From Acidipila sp. (GTDB taxonomy: Bacteria; Acidobacteriota; Terriglobia; Acidiferrales; UBA7541): a DNA stretch of 64,000 nucleotides. The position numbers were made by a program, and so were the translations under genes. How positions within the stretch are numbered: the first letter of the stretch is position 1; the number at the start of each line of letters is the position of its first letter. Shown here one piece after another: positions 41,123 to 50,265 of this stretch. The notes under the pieces are model-generated. The model was not told the origin of the DNA. It saw only the letters and a program-made list of their open reading frames with translations, and did no database searches. The DNA lies in assembly GCA_010365215.1 (NCBI GenBank), contig JAAFGT010000010.1:1-64000 (forward strand), given 5' to 3'.

Positions 41123-42288
41123 GGCAGCGTTTGAACCTCGACAGATAGAACCGCGGGAAGATCCCGGACAATGGGCGCCCAGGAGTCCCCGGCATTGGCC
41201 GAGGCGTACACCTGCCCTCCGGTGGTCCCAAAATAGACGCCGCAGGAATCGAGCGAATCGACAGCCATGGCATCGCGCAGCACGTTTACGTAGCAGTCTT
41301 GCTGCGGCAAGCCTTTGGTGAGCGCCTCCCACTCATTGCCGCCCGTGCGGCTGCGGTAGACGCGCAGCTTGCCATCGGGGGGAAAATGCTCTCCGTCGCT
41401 TTTTATGGGGACCACGTAAATGGTCTCCGGTTCGTGCGCGTGGATGTCGATCACGAATCCGAAGTCGGTGGGCAGGTTTCCGCTGACTTCCCGCCACAAA
41501 TCGCCGGCGTTGTCGCTGCGCATGACGTCCCAGTGCTTCTGCATGAACAGGACGCCAGGCCGCGAGGGATGCATGGCAATGTGGTGGACACAGTGGCCAA
41601 CCTCGGCGGTTCCGTCGGGAATGTGCGAGGACCTGAGGCCCTGATTGATGGGGCGCCATGTTTTGCCGGCGTCGTCGGTGCGGAAGGCGCCGGCAGCGGA
41701 GATGGCGATGTAGATGCGTTGGGGATTGCTGGGATCCAGAATGATCGAGTGCAGGCACATCCCGCCGGCTCCTGGCGCCCAGTGCGGGCCGGAGCCGTGC
41801 TTACGCAGGCCGGAGAGTTCCTTCCAACTTTGGCCGCCGTCCGTGGAGCGGAACAATGCGGCATCCTCCACTCCGGCATACACGATGTCGGGATCGGTGA
41901 GCGAAGGCTCGAGATGCCACACGCGCTTGAACTCCCAGGGGTGGGCAGTGCCGTCGTACCACTGGTGCGTGCCGGCAACGCCGTCGTAAACGAACTTGTT
42001 GCTTTCGCCCTTGGGCATCCCCCCGGGGCCGGTGGTGGATTCGCCGGGCGGCGTTCCGGGCTGATGCCAGGTCTTGCCGCCATCTTCGGAGCGCTGGATG
42101 ACTTGCCCGAACCATCCGCTGCACTGCGAGGCGTAGAGGCGATTGGGGTCCGCCGGAGAACCCTTGAGGTGATAGAGCTCCCAGCCTGCGAAATGGGGAC
42201 CGTCAACGTCCCACTTCTCGCGTTTGCCGTCAGAGGTAAGAATAAATGCGCCCTTACGAGTACCGACCAATACGCGCACTTTGCTCAT
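41119..42288 (-). CDS. BNR/Asp-box beta-propeller protein
   Basis: A 389-residue protein with a clear ribosome binding site (AAGGAG, six bases before the ATG) and no signal peptide. It begins [20 protein letters not shown]. Six Asp-box motifs (S/T-x-D-x-G-x-x-W pattern) are visible: [45 protein letters not shown] and ASANAGDSW, at roughly 60-residue spacing, consistent with a six- or seven-bladed propeller of the sialidase/sortilin fold. No sialidase catalytic arginine triad is apparent to me, so a glycosidase role is doubtful. It is translationally coupled to the MoaD/ThiS-like gene, its probable functional partner. Confidence 0.85.
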   Translation of the reverse strand: MSKVRVLVGTRKGAFILTSDGKREKWDVDGPHFAGWELYHLKGSPADPNRLYASQCSGWFGQVIQRSEDGGKTWHQPGTPPGESTTGPGGMPKGESNKFVYDGVAGTHQWYDGTAHPWEFKRVWHLEPSLTDPDIVYAGVEDAALFRSTDGGQSWKELSGLRKHGSGPHWAPGAGGMCLHSIILDPSNPQRIYIAISAAGAFRTDDAGKTWRPINQGLRSSHIPDGTAEVGHCVHHIAMHPSRPGVLFMQKHWDVMRSDNAGDLWREVSGNLPTDFGFVIDIHAHEPETIYVVPIKSDGEHFPPDGKLRVYRSRTGGNEWEALTKGLPQQDCYVNVLRDAMAVDSLDSCGVYFGTTGGQVYASANAGDSWAPIVRDLPAVLSVEVQTLP

Positions 42289-42410
42289 TTAAGTCTCCTT
42301 ACTGGGTCTCCTCCCCGAGCGGGTCGACAGGTATCCTCACGGGAGAACGCGACGGTGTCAAGCCCCACCCCAACTAGCGCATCCGCCCGCCCTCGCATAG
42401 AATTGCCAAG

Positions 42411-43751
42411 ATGGCTCTAAGTCACATTCAGGCTCGTCGAATGGCGGGACTACTCCCGGCGGCGCTGTATCTGATGTGCGCAGCGCCCGTTTACCTCTGC
42501 GCGCAGAGCCCACCTGCTCCAGCCAAAGCCGCGGGCAGCGCGAAAGTTTCCTCTATAAAAGTTTCGGGGTCGAAGAAATTCAGCAGTGCAGACCTGGCCG
42601 TGGCGAGCGGCATCCAGCCCGGCAGCGTAGTCAGTCGCGAAGAGATTCAGGCAGGCGCCGATCGCCTGGGCGCGCTGGGATGGTTCAACCACGTGCAGTA
42701 CAAGTTCAACACCGCGCGTGACGGCGGCGTTGAGGTGGAGTTCACCCTGGACGACGCCCCGGTGGTCCCCGTGGCGTTTGACAACTTTCCCTGGTTTACC
42801 GATCAGGAGCTGGCTCAGGCCATTCGCGGCGATGCGGGTCTGTTCGACGGCACGGCACCCGAGGGCGGTGACGCGCTGGAAAAGATGAAGCATTCCATTG
42901 AAAAATTGCTGGGGACACGCGGGATTCGTGGCGAGGTGGAAACGTCCCTGGTCGCCGCGCCGGGCGAAACGGGCAGTGTGCAGCGCTTTCACCTGAACGG
43001 CCCGCTGATTAAAGTAAGCGGCGTGGAGTTCGGCGATGCTGTTGCGCGCGGCGACGCGCATGTGGCCGAGCGCCTTTCCGACATCATTGGCAAGCCGTAC
43101 TCGCGGCTTACCCTTGATCTTTTCGCTTACGAATACTTGCGCCCGCTGTATCTCTCTAAAGGTTATGTGCGCGCGGCCTTCGGAGCCCCGGAGGTACGGT
43201 TTACCGGCGATCCCAGGAACGCTTTACCGGATACGGTGAGCGTGCGACTGACTATTTCCCCGGGTAAGATTTATCGCTGGGGTGGCGCCACCTGGACAGG
43301 CAACAATGCATTCGACGCTGCATCGCTCGACCAGATGACCGGCCTGGCCGCGGGTGATCCCGTGGACGGCAACAAGATCCAGGGCGCCTGGAACCGGCTG
43401 GAAACCGAATACGGGAAACGCGGCTACATCGAGGCGAAGATCGAACCTCACCCGGCATTCGACGACGCAGCAGCAAAAATTTCCTACCGCGTGAATATCA
43501 CGGAAGGGCTGCAGTACCGCGTGGGGCAGATTATCATTACCGGTCTATCGCCCGCCGCGGAGCGCGAACTGCTGGCGGCATGGTCCCTGCCGCGCGGAGA
43601 AGTTTTCAACCGGCAGTATTTTGATGATTTCGTGGCCACTGGCGCGCGAAAGCTTTTCTTAAACAGCGCGGTGCATTTCGAAACGGTCGGGCATCTACTG
43701 CAGCCGCACCCCGAGACCAAGCTGGTGGACATACTTCTGGATTTCCAGTAG
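42411..43751 (+). CDS. Exported POTRA-domain protein (BamA-related, no barrel)
   Basis: A 446-residue protein with an N-terminal signal peptide (hydrophobic LLPAALYLMCAAPVYLCAQ, cleavage near residue 31). Repeats of POTRA type follow: KVSSIKVSGSKKFSSADLAVASGIQPGS (about 45-115), a divergent one at about 118-205, then KVSGVEFGDA (about 205-290) and YRWGGATWTGNNAFDAASLDQMTGL (about 295-370), with a fourth YRVGQIIITGLSPAAERELL (about 378-446). POTRA domains scaffold outer-membrane protein assembly, but the 16-strand barrel of BamA/TamA is missing, so it cannot itself be an insertase. It may assist a barrel protein elsewhere. Proteins of this kind recur in Acidobacteriota. Confidence 0.8.
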   Translation: MALSHIQARRMAGLLPAALYLMCAAPVYLCAQSPPAPAKAAGSAKVSSIKVSGSKKFSSADLAVASGIQPGSVVSREEIQAGADRLGALGWFNHVQYKFNTARDGGVEVEFTLDDAPVVPVAFDNFPWFTDQELAQAIRGDAGLFDGTAPEGGDALEKMKHSIEKLLGTRGIRGEVETSLVAAPGETGSVQRFHLNGPLIKVSGVEFGDAVARGDAHVAERLSDIIGKPYSRLTLDLFAYEYLRPLYLSKGYVRAAFGAPEVRFTGDPRNALPDTVSVRLTISPGKIYRWGGATWTGNNAFDAASLDQMTGLAAGDPVDGNKIQGAWNRLETEYGKRGYIEAKIEPHPAFDDAAAKISYRVNITEGLQYRVGQIIITGLSPAAERELLAAWSLPRGEVFNRQYFDDFVATGARKLFLNSAVHFETVGHLLQPHPETKLVDILLDFQ

Positions 43752-43760
43752 GCGCGGAAG

Positions 43761-43790
43761 TGCGCCGGGGCACGCCGGGGCACGCCGGGC
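43761..43790. repeat. 10-bp tandem repeat x 3 between POTRA gene and larE
   Basis: TGCGCCGGGG, CACGCCGGGG and CACGCCGGGC follow one another. A TATACT box begins ten bases further on (43801-43806) and may be the larE -10 element, though no -35 is seen because the repeat occupies its place. Confidence 0.75.
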
Positions 43791-43814
43791 ATTGTTGCGT
43801 TATACTTCGCCTTC

Positions 43815-44645
43815 ATGCAAACGGAAACGCCACCCGCGCTCGCTGCAAAAGAAGAGCAACTCCACGACGGCTTGCGCCGGCTCGATTCCGTGCTAGTGGC
43901 CCTTTCGGGGGGAGCAGATTCGGCGTATCTGGCCTGGGCCGCGCACCGCGCGCTTGGAGCTGGCGCGCTTTCCGTCACCGCTCTTTCGCCCAGTTTTTCC
44001 GCGCACGACCGTGAGCAGGTGGAAGCCCTGGTGAGGCAGCAGGGGCTCGGTCACGAGTTCCTGAAAACGCACGAAATGGAAAATCCGCGTTACGCCGCGA
44101 ATAACGCCGACCGCTGCTACTACTGCAAGGACGAGCTGTTCACGGTGCTCGACCAACTGGCCAGCGAGCGCAAGTTTTCCGCTGTGGCGTATGGAATTAA
44201 CGCTGACGACACGCATGACTTCCGGCCGGGCCATCGCGCGGCGAGCGAGCATCGCGTCCTGGCCCCGCTGCTCGACGCCGGACTGACCAAGGCGGAAATA
44301 CGCGAGCTTTCCCGCCGCGCGGGACTGGCCACGTGGGATCGGCCCGCGTCGGCTTGTCTTTCCTCTCGTATTCCCTACGGCTCTGCGGTGACGCCCGAGA
44401 AGCTTGCGCAGGTGGAACGAGGCGAGGCCATTCTGCGGGAAATGGGATTCCGGCAGTTTCGCGTGCGGCACCACGGGGAGCTGGCCCGCATAGAGATCGC
44501 CGCGGAAGAGATGGAGCGCGCGCTGCAAATGGGAATCGCGCGCCAACTCGGCCAGCGGTTTCGCGAGGCGGGATTTCTCTACGTCACGCTGGACCTCGAC
44601 GGCTACCGGCAAGGCTCGCTGAACGCATCGCTAAAAGTTTTATAA
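43815..44645 (+). CDS. larE: ATP-dependent sacrificial sulfur transferase LarE
   Basis: Adenylates and sulfurates the pyridinium carboxylates during synthesis of the nickel-pincer nucleotide cofactor; 276 residues. The PP-loop is VLVALSGGADSAYLAWAA. A Cys-containing NNADRCYYCKDELF and the segment PASACLSSRIPYG follow, the latter including the Cys proposed to donate its sulfur in the cysteine-type enzymes. GFRQFRVRHHGELARIEI is the C-terminal family region. LarC is encoded about 11 kb away (minus strand); LarB is not in the window. The substrate protein (LarA-type lactate racemase or another nickel-pincer enzyme) is not seen either. Confidence 0.93.
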   Translation: MQTETPPALAAKEEQLHDGLRRLDSVLVALSGGADSAYLAWAAHRALGAGALSVTALSPSFSAHDREQVEALVRQQGLGHEFLKTHEMENPRYAANNADRCYYCKDELFTVLDQLASERKFSAVAYGINADDTHDFRPGHRAASEHRVLAPLLDAGLTKAEIRELSRRAGLATWDRPASACLSSRIPYGSAVTPEKLAQVERGEAILREMGFRQFRVRHHGELARIEIAAEEMERALQMGIARQLGQRFREAGFLYVTLDLDGYRQGSLNASLKVL

Positions 44646-44739
44646 CCGGACACCTGCCGGGGGTGGTTGGGGAACTTTCTTCTCCGGGAAGGCGTTTCAC
44701 TCTAGCAGAGACATCGATTAGGAACGATTATCAGGAACG

Positions 44740-45735
44740 ATGGCCAAGAACAGCATGACAGGCAAGCGAATCGATCGTGGCGGGCCGGTAGCCGCGGCGC
44801 TGCTGGCGTGTGCGCTGCAAAGCGCGTGCTCGGTGGGCGTGTATACGCAAAATTTCCAGCGGGATCTGACCGTGGATGGCCCGGTGCGGCTGGAGGTAGC
44901 AACAGGTTCGGGGGGCATTTCCATCACTCGTGGCGGCAGCGGACACGTCTCCATTCGTGGCGAAGTGCGCTGCAGCGGGATATTCACCATGTCCGACGAG
45001 AAGCGCGTCAAGGAAACCGCGGCGAATCCGCCCATCGTGCAGGTAGGAAACGTCATCCGTCTTGGTAAGGATTTGCCCGAGGGGTCGCGCGGCCTGGCCA
45101 TCAGCTACGTCATCGAAACACCCGAAGACACCCGGGTGGAAGCCGCAGCCAGCTCCGGCAAGATCGAGATCAGGAACGTTCATGGGCCGGCCAAGCTGGC
45201 GAGCAGCTCGGGTAAAATCGAGGCGGAAAATATCGGCGACGACGTTACCGTCACCACCGGCAGCGGCGATATTAACATTTCGCACGTCGCCGGCCGCGTG
45301 GCCTTCACGGCAGGTTCCGGCGGCGCCACCCTGGAAGACATAAAGGAAGACATTCGAGGCAGCGCAGGGTCCGGCGGGCTGCAGATTGAACGGCCGGGAG
45401 GCCGCGTATCGATAGAAACCAAGAGCGGCGGAATTATCGTGCGCGATGCAACCGCTGATCTACGCGCCACCGCAGGGTCCGGAGGGCTGGACATTTCTGG
45501 AAGTCCTTCCGCCCATACCTACTGGGAGCTGGCGTCGAGATCCGGTGGGATCGATATTTCCGTACCCAGCTCAGCAAGTTTCCGCTTGCATGCGAAAACG
45601 GACAGCGGCGTAGTGAGCACGGCCCTGCCCATCGCCATCGAGGAGCAGACGCGCAAAGAACTGCGTGCCAATATAGGTTCGGGCGAGGCGCGAGTGGAAG
45701 CTAATACCGGGTCGGGATCCATCGTGATTCGCTAG
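44740..45735 (+). CDS. DUF4097-family lipoprotein
   Basis: A 331-residue envelope protein. The lipobox-like LQSAC (Cys30) follows a hydrophobic stretch, suggesting lipidation, though the preceding N terminus is longer than usual; a later start is possible. From about 50 onward the sequence is a series of short beta strands repeating a SGS-G-I pattern (ATGSGGISITRGG, AASSGKIEIRNV, ASSSGKIEAENI, TTGSGDINISHV, AGSGGLQIERP, TKSGGIIVRD, AGSGGLDISGS, ANTGSGSIVIR), the right-handed helix typical of DUF4097/DUF4098 proteins. Function of the family is unknown; anti-sigma-factor-associated roles have been suggested for some members. Confidence 0.88.
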   Translation: MAKNSMTGKRIDRGGPVAAALLACALQSACSVGVYTQNFQRDLTVDGPVRLEVATGSGGISITRGGSGHVSIRGEVRCSGIFTMSDEKRVKETAANPPIVQVGNVIRLGKDLPEGSRGLAISYVIETPEDTRVEAAASSGKIEIRNVHGPAKLASSSGKIEAENIGDDVTVTTGSGDINISHVAGRVAFTAGSGGATLEDIKEDIRGSAGSGGLQIERPGGRVSIETKSGGIIVRDATADLRATAGSGGLDISGSPSAHTYWELASRSGGIDISVPSSASFRLHAKTDSGVVSTALPIAIEEQTRKELRANIGSGEARVEANTGSGSIVIR

Positions 45736-45776
45736 CCGCGCCCGCCGGTTGGCTTCCTCAGATCGCGCCCTAGTGC

Positions 45777-46703
45777 TTAGGCATCCTGCGCAAGTTTAGA
45801 TCGGTAAATTCCCCGCGCGGCAAGAACGGTATTCACGTGGATGCGAACGGTGTCGGCGGTGTCACGGGCATAACCGCCGGCGAGGGTCGCCGCCACGGGA
45901 ATACCGCGGCGATGAGCGTGGTCGAATACCAGCGCGTCGCGCGCCGCGAGTCCTTCGAGCGTGAGCGCGAGCCCTCCGAGCTGGTCTTCGCGATAGGGGT
46001 CCGCGCCGCCAATGTAGAAAATCATGCCGGGATGAAAAGTTTCCCAAGCCTGAACCAGGCCCTTTTCGAGACGAGCAAGATATTCCTCATCGCCAGTGCC
46101 GTCGGCCAGATGGATATCGAGGCTCGAAGGCGGCTTGGGAACCGGATAGTTGTTTTCCTGATGAATGGATAGCGTAAAGACGTCGGCGTCACCGCCAAAA
46201 ATCGCCGCAGTGCCGTTTCCGTGATGCACATCCGTATCCACAACCATGGCGGTGTGAATCGCTGTATCAAACTGCAGCCGCCGGATGGCCACGGCCACAT
46301 CATGAATCGCGCAGAAGCCTTCTCCATGCTCGGGATAGGCATGGTGAAAACCACCGGTGAGATTGGCGGCAAAGCCGTCGGCAAGCGCGCGCTGACCGGC
46401 GAGGATCGAGCCGCCTGCGGCGAGCCAGGAGGCCTCGACCATCTCGCGCGACCACGGAATCTCCAGGCGCATCAGCTCCGTGGGGCTAAGCGTGCCGTTT
46501 TTTAATTTGCGCACCCACTCGCGGGAATGCACACGCAAGACGTCATCGTCCGAGGCCGGCAGCGGGCTCAGAAAATCCGCGGCATCCGCCACGCCTTCGC
46601 GCAGCAGCGCCTCGTGCACCAGCCGGTATTTCTGCGACGGAAAAACGTGCGCGCCAAGATTTAGATCGTAGCGCCGGTCGTAGATCAGTTTGAAAGGCAG
46701 CAT
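45777..46703 (-). CDS. Histone deacetylase family protein
   Basis: Class I/II HDAC-like deacetylase, 308 residues from the ATG at 46703 (GTG at 46715 is four codons upstream). Zinc-ligand and catalytic motifs are present: GGFHHAYPEHGEGFCAIHDVAVAIRRL (His dyad), VVDTDVHHGNGTAAIF (Asp and His zinc ligands) and GGADPYREDQLGGLALT (third ligand Asp), ending with LAGGYAR. Bacterial members deacetylate acetoin-related proteins, acetylpolyamines or histone-like proteins; the substrate cannot be predicted. The gene is isolated between the DUF4097 gene (convergent) and the receptor cluster (divergent). Confidence 0.92.
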   Translation of the reverse strand: MLPFKLIYDRRYDLNLGAHVFPSQKYRLVHEALLREGVADAADFLSPLPASDDDVLRVHSREWVRKLKNGTLSPTELMRLEIPWSREMVEASWLAAGGSILAGQRALADGFAANLTGGFHHAYPEHGEGFCAIHDVAVAIRRLQFDTAIHTAMVVDTDVHHGNGTAAIFGGDADVFTLSIHQENNYPVPKPPSSLDIHLADGTGDEEYLARLEKGLVQAWETFHPGMIFYIGGADPYREDQLGGLALTLEGLAARDALVFDHAHRRGIPVAATLAGGYARDTADTVRIHVNTVLAARGIYRSKLAQDA

Positions 46704-46867
46704 GGCTTGGTGCACATCCGGCAGCGGAGTTGGGACGACTGCAGCCGGACGCGCGAAACTTTAATGAGACTAACCTGAACCATTCGCCGACGCAATCCTT
46801 CACAGGTCCGAATTTATTCTTGACTTGCATAAACAGGATGGTACTGTGCGCACGGAAAGTAAATTTG

Positions 46868-47269
46868 ATGCGACCTCTCGCACTACTAGTGGCTGGATTG
46901 TTATGGTTGACGGCAGCTGCCGCGCCCGTTTGTGGGGTTGAGTGCGCCAAGAAGAGCTCCGAGACCCATGAGGCGCTGGGAACTGGCGGGAGCTGCCAGC
47001 AACATACCGCTCTTCCACGCCCAGCCGGCGAAGGCAGTGAACGGCCAGCCCAGGACCAGCCATGCAGACGTCATCCTCATTATGGAGAAGCTGTAACGGA
47101 TTTGCGTGTGGTTGTTTCTTCCGGTTGGATTAGCGCGTCTCCGCTTATCGCGATCCGCAACGAAGTTGATCTTTTGCCTCCAGCGTCTGTCCCCGCACCT
47201 GGCAGGCATCCGGAGGAGTTCTCCGAGTTGCCTGACCTTGTAACTGCTGTACTGTCTCTCCGAATCTAG
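46868..47269 (+). CDS. Small secreted Cys/His-containing protein of unknown function
   Basis: A 133-residue product from the ATG at 46868; an earlier ATG at 46838 is possible. The signal peptide is LALLVAGLLWLTAAAAPVC with cleavage near AAA-APVC, so a cysteine falls near the mature N terminus. Four Cys (PVC, VEC, SCQQH, PCRRHPHYG) and several His within the next 60 residues suggest a disulfide-linked or metal-binding head. The second half is strand-rich (TDLRVVVSSGWISASPLIAI) and ends in a Pro/Glu-rich tail. No family is recognised. It precedes the TonB-dependent receptor by 101 bases, on the same strand, and may belong to its transport unit. Confidence 0.55.
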   Translation: MRPLALLVAGLLWLTAAAAPVCGVECAKKSSETHEALGTGGSCQQHTALPRPAGEGSERPAQDQPCRRHPHYGEAVTDLRVVVSSGWISASPLIAIRNEVDLLPPASVPAPGRHPEEFSELPDLVTAVLSLRI

Positions 47270-47309
47270 ATACTCATACCCTGGCTGTAGTTCCCTCGCA
47301 GGTAGGGGG

Positions 47310-47325
47310 ATCCTCTATTGAGGAT
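47310..47325 (+). promoter_or_regulatory. Hairpin in the leader of the TonB receptor gene
   Basis: ATCCTC, loop TATT, GAGGAT forms a six-base stem 45 bases before the receptor ATG. It lies upstream of the ribosome binding site (CAGGGAGG) and could affect translation or end the upstream transcript; nothing further can be said. Confidence 0.3.
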
Positions 47326-47370
47326 TCTGGAGCTGGAAATTTTACAACTGATAATCCCAGGGAGGCCGAG

Positions 47371-50238
47371 ATGTTTTTTCGCAAGTTGCCGTTCGCTGTT
47401 CTAGCTGTGGCGATGTATAGCTCATTGGCGTTGGCGCAATTGCCGACGGCTTCCTTCCGCGGAACGGTGCTCGATTCCAGGGGCGCCGCGGTGCCGGGCG
47501 CGACGCTCCGGCTGCGGAATGATTCCAGCGGTGTGGTTGAGCGTAATCTGCAGACCGACGAGACCGGAAGTTTTGCCGCCGAGAGCTTGCCGCCCGGGTC
47601 CTACCGGGTGGAGATCGCGAAAGAGGGATTCGCCACGCAGTCGCAATCCTTCGAGCTGCTGGTGGGCCGAGTGGTGGTGACCAACTTCACCCTGGGCGTT
47701 GAGGCTGTTCAACAGAGCGTCACCGTGACGGCACAGACTCCGCTGCTGGATCCGGAAAGCTCTGAGATTGGGGGCGTAGTGGAGCCGCGGGCGGTGGCCA
47801 GCCTGCCTTTGAACGGCCGCCAATTCGGTGAGCTGGCTACGCTGGTTCCAGGGGTCTTGCCGGCGCCCAACTTCGATCCCATCAAAACGAGAATCTTGAA
47901 TATTGCCGCCGAGGGATCCGACGGTCGCAGTTCGAACTTTTCTGTCGACGGCGCGGAGAATACCGATCTGGTGAACGGCGGCCTGCTGCAGGGCTTTACC
48001 ATCGAAGGGATTCAAGAGTTCCATGTGGCCAGCAGTCGGTTCGGCGCCGACCAGGGCCGCGCCCTCGGAGCGGCCGTCAACGTGGTGACCAAGTCAGGCA
48101 CCAACGCCTTCCACGGGAGCTATTTCATTTTCTACCGAAACCAGACACTCAATGCGCGCGACCCTTTTCAAACCACCAAACCGGATTTCCACCGAACCCA
48201 GCAGGGATTTACGCTTGGCGGCCCGATCTGGAAAGATCGAACGCATTTTTTTGTGGCGTTTGAAAATTTCGACGAAAAGAACCTGGGCATCGTCAACACG
48301 AATGGAATCTTCCCGCAGTTTGACGGCAGCTTCCCTCTTCCCTTCACCGCGCGCTACCTGACCGCGAGAGCCGATCACTCGATCAACGACAAAAACAAAC
48401 TGATGTTGCGCTACAGTTTCGAAAACAACTTCAGCACGCAAGGCATCGGAGGAATCCGCGCCGCGGATAACGGCATCCGCAGCACGAACCGGGGAAATTC
48501 TCTGGCCGCCACCTATACGCGGTTGATCTCTTCTCGCGCTGTAAATACATTGCTGTATTCCTATAGCCAGTTCAACAATCACCTGCTGCCGCTATCGCTG
48601 ACGCCGGAGATCGATCGCCCCGACCTGATCACCGGTGGAGCGTTCAACACGCCGCAGAACACGCTGATCAGCCGGCACCAGATCCGTGACGATTTGAGCG
48701 TGACGCAGCGCAGCCCGTGGGGAACTCACAACTTGAAATTCGGCGCGGACTACAACCATGCAAGTTCCGACGCCGGCCTGGAGTTCGCATCCAGGGGTCA
48801 GTTCGCCTTCTTCTCCGATGCACCGCTTACCGCGACGGCCGCCGACCTGCTCTTCTTCTCCGCTGGGAATTTTAAATTCCCAACCTACGCCGACAACCTG
48901 ATCGGTGTTTATGCACAGGACGATTGGAAGGTCACCAAGCGCCTCACACTGAATCTGGGGCTGCGCTGGGATCTCTCCACCAACGAAAACAATCCGACTT
49001 TCACTTCGCCCATCACGCCGCCCGGTGTGCGCACGAGGGACTACAACAATTGGGGGCCGCGCCTGGGGTTCGCCTTTGACCTTACCGGCAAGGGCAAGAC
49101 CATCGTCCGTGGCGGCTACGGAATCTTTTATGCATTCCCGGTGGCCACTGACCCGGACGTGGAGAGCGCGTTCGACGGGCGCAGGATTGGCTTTGGCTTG
49201 TTCTTCGGCCCCATCGATACCAACAACCCTTTCCCCGGTCTGACACCCGCACAGATTCAAGCTGCCGTATTTGCGCAGCCACAACTGCTGCTGCTGACGC
49301 TGGGTAATCATGTGCGGACGCCGTACACGCAACAGACTTCCATCGGCTTTCAGCAGGAGCTCTTCGGTTCGATGGCCCTGACCGTGGATTATGTGCACAA
49401 TCTCGGCTTGAAGGAGAGGCTGGGCAGGGACATCAACCTGGATGCCAGCGGTGGCATTGGCACTCCCGCTACCATGCTCGCGCACGAATTCAGTCCGGCC
49501 CTGGCCGCGTCTCTAGGTCCGGTGATTCGAGTCGATGATGCGGGGAAATCCACCTACAACGCGCTGGAAATCTCCGCCAACAAGCGGTTCAGCCGCAACT
49601 TCCAGTTCCAAGCGTCGTACACACTTTCGCATGCGGTGGACATGGGTGACGACTCGATCGGCTCCGCGGTGGCCAATCCGTTCGACCTGCGACCGGAACG
49701 TGGCGACTCCAATCGTGATGAGCGCCACCGCTTCGTCTTCAACGGTCTTGTCCACCTCCCCTGGGATTTCGAACTTTCCAGCATCACCTCCTTTGCCTCC
49801 GCCCGGCCCTTCGACATCGTTACCGGGGCATCGCCCGATGGGTCTTCCCCCACGCGGCCCCCCGGAGTGACCCGCAACATGGGAGCGCGTGACAACGCGG
49901 CTACCATCGCGGCCATCAATGCTTTCCGCTCCGCGAACCAACTGGCGCCAATCACCACCACTTCGCCGAAAAGTTTCTTCTTCTTTTCGAGCGACGTGCG
50001 GCTGACAAAATATTTTAAGATCAAGGACAAGATCACGCTGACCGGCGCCATTGAAGGATTCAATCTCTTCAATCACGTCAACTACCTGTCGAATGGCGGG
50101 CCAACCTTTTCGGGCGTCTCCGGGGCGCAGACCAACGTATTGGCGCCGGATTTCGCGTTTCCTCACCGCACCGCCGGAGGCGTGCTCGGCTCCGGCGGCC
50201 CGCGGGCGGCGCAATTTGTGTTCCGGGTTGAATTCTAA
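47371..50238 (+). CDS. Oar-like TonB-dependent receptor with N-terminal carboxypeptidase-regulatory-like domain
   Basis: A 955-residue outer-membrane beta-barrel transporter. After the signal peptide (1-22, cleavage after LALA) comes a CarboxypepD_reg-like Ig fold (about 25-105: FRGTVLDSRGAAVPGATLRLRN, SLPPGSYRVEI), then the plug domain (about 120-235: LPLNGRQFGELATLVPGV, FSVDGAENTDLVNGGLLQ), then the barrel, ending with Phe as expected for BAM substrates (FVFRVEF). The Cna-like domain plus barrel is the Oar type abundant in Acidobacteriota; substrates are usually large oligosaccharides or peptides and cannot be predicted here. A canonical TonB box was not identified by eye. Linked to a small Cys-rich protein upstream and a secreted cyclase 27 bases downstream. 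Confidence 0.93.
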   Translation: MFFRKLPFAVLAVAMYSSLALAQLPTASFRGTVLDSRGAAVPGATLRLRNDSSGVVERNLQTDETGSFAAESLPPGSYRVEIAKEGFATQSQSFELLVGRVVVTNFTLGVEAVQQSVTVTAQTPLLDPESSEIGGVVEPRAVASLPLNGRQFGELATLVPGVLPAPNFDPIKTRILNIAAEGSDGRSSNFSVDGAENTDLVNGGLLQGFTIEGIQEFHVASSRFGADQGRALGAAVNVVTKSGTNAFHGSYFIFYRNQTLNARDPFQTTKPDFHRTQQGFTLGGPIWKDRTHFFVAFENFDEKNLGIVNTNGIFPQFDGSFPLPFTARYLTARADHSINDKNKLMLRYSFENNFSTQGIGGIRAADNGIRSTNRGNSLAATYTRLISSRAVNTLLYSYSQFNNHLLPLSLTPEIDRPDLITGGAFNTPQNTLISRHQIRDDLSVTQRSPWGTHNLKFGADYNHASSDAGLEFASRGQFAFFSDAPLTATAADLLFFSAGNFKFPTYADNLIGVYAQDDWKVTKRLTLNLGLRWDLSTNENNPTFTSPITPPGVRTRDYNNWGPRLGFAFDLTGKGKTIVRGGYGIFYAFPVATDPDVESAFDGRRIGFGLFFGPIDTNNPFPGLTPAQIQAAVFAQPQLLLLTLGNHVRTPYTQQTSIGFQQELFGSMALTVDYVHNLGLKERLGRDINLDASGGIGTPATMLAHEFSPALAASLGPVIRVDDAGKSTYNALEISANKRFSRNFQFQASYTLSHAVDMGDDSIGSAVANPFDLRPERGDSNRDERHRFVFNGLVHLPWDFELSSITSFASARPFDIVTGASPDGSSPTRPPGVTRNMGARDNAATIAAINAFRSANQLAPITTTSPKSFFFFSSDVRLTKYFKIKDKITLTGAIEGFNLFNHVNYLSNGGPTFSGVSGAQTNVLAPDFAFPHRTAGGVLGSGGPRAAQFVFRVEF

Positions 50239-50265
50239 GAGGCGTAGCGGATTCGAGGAGGGGAG

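Noticed and set aside
41299-42420. Plus-strand frame of 373 codons opposite the beta-propeller gene
   Set aside because: The minus strand has a ribosome binding site, six Asp-box repeats and a coupled partner gene; the plus frame has none.
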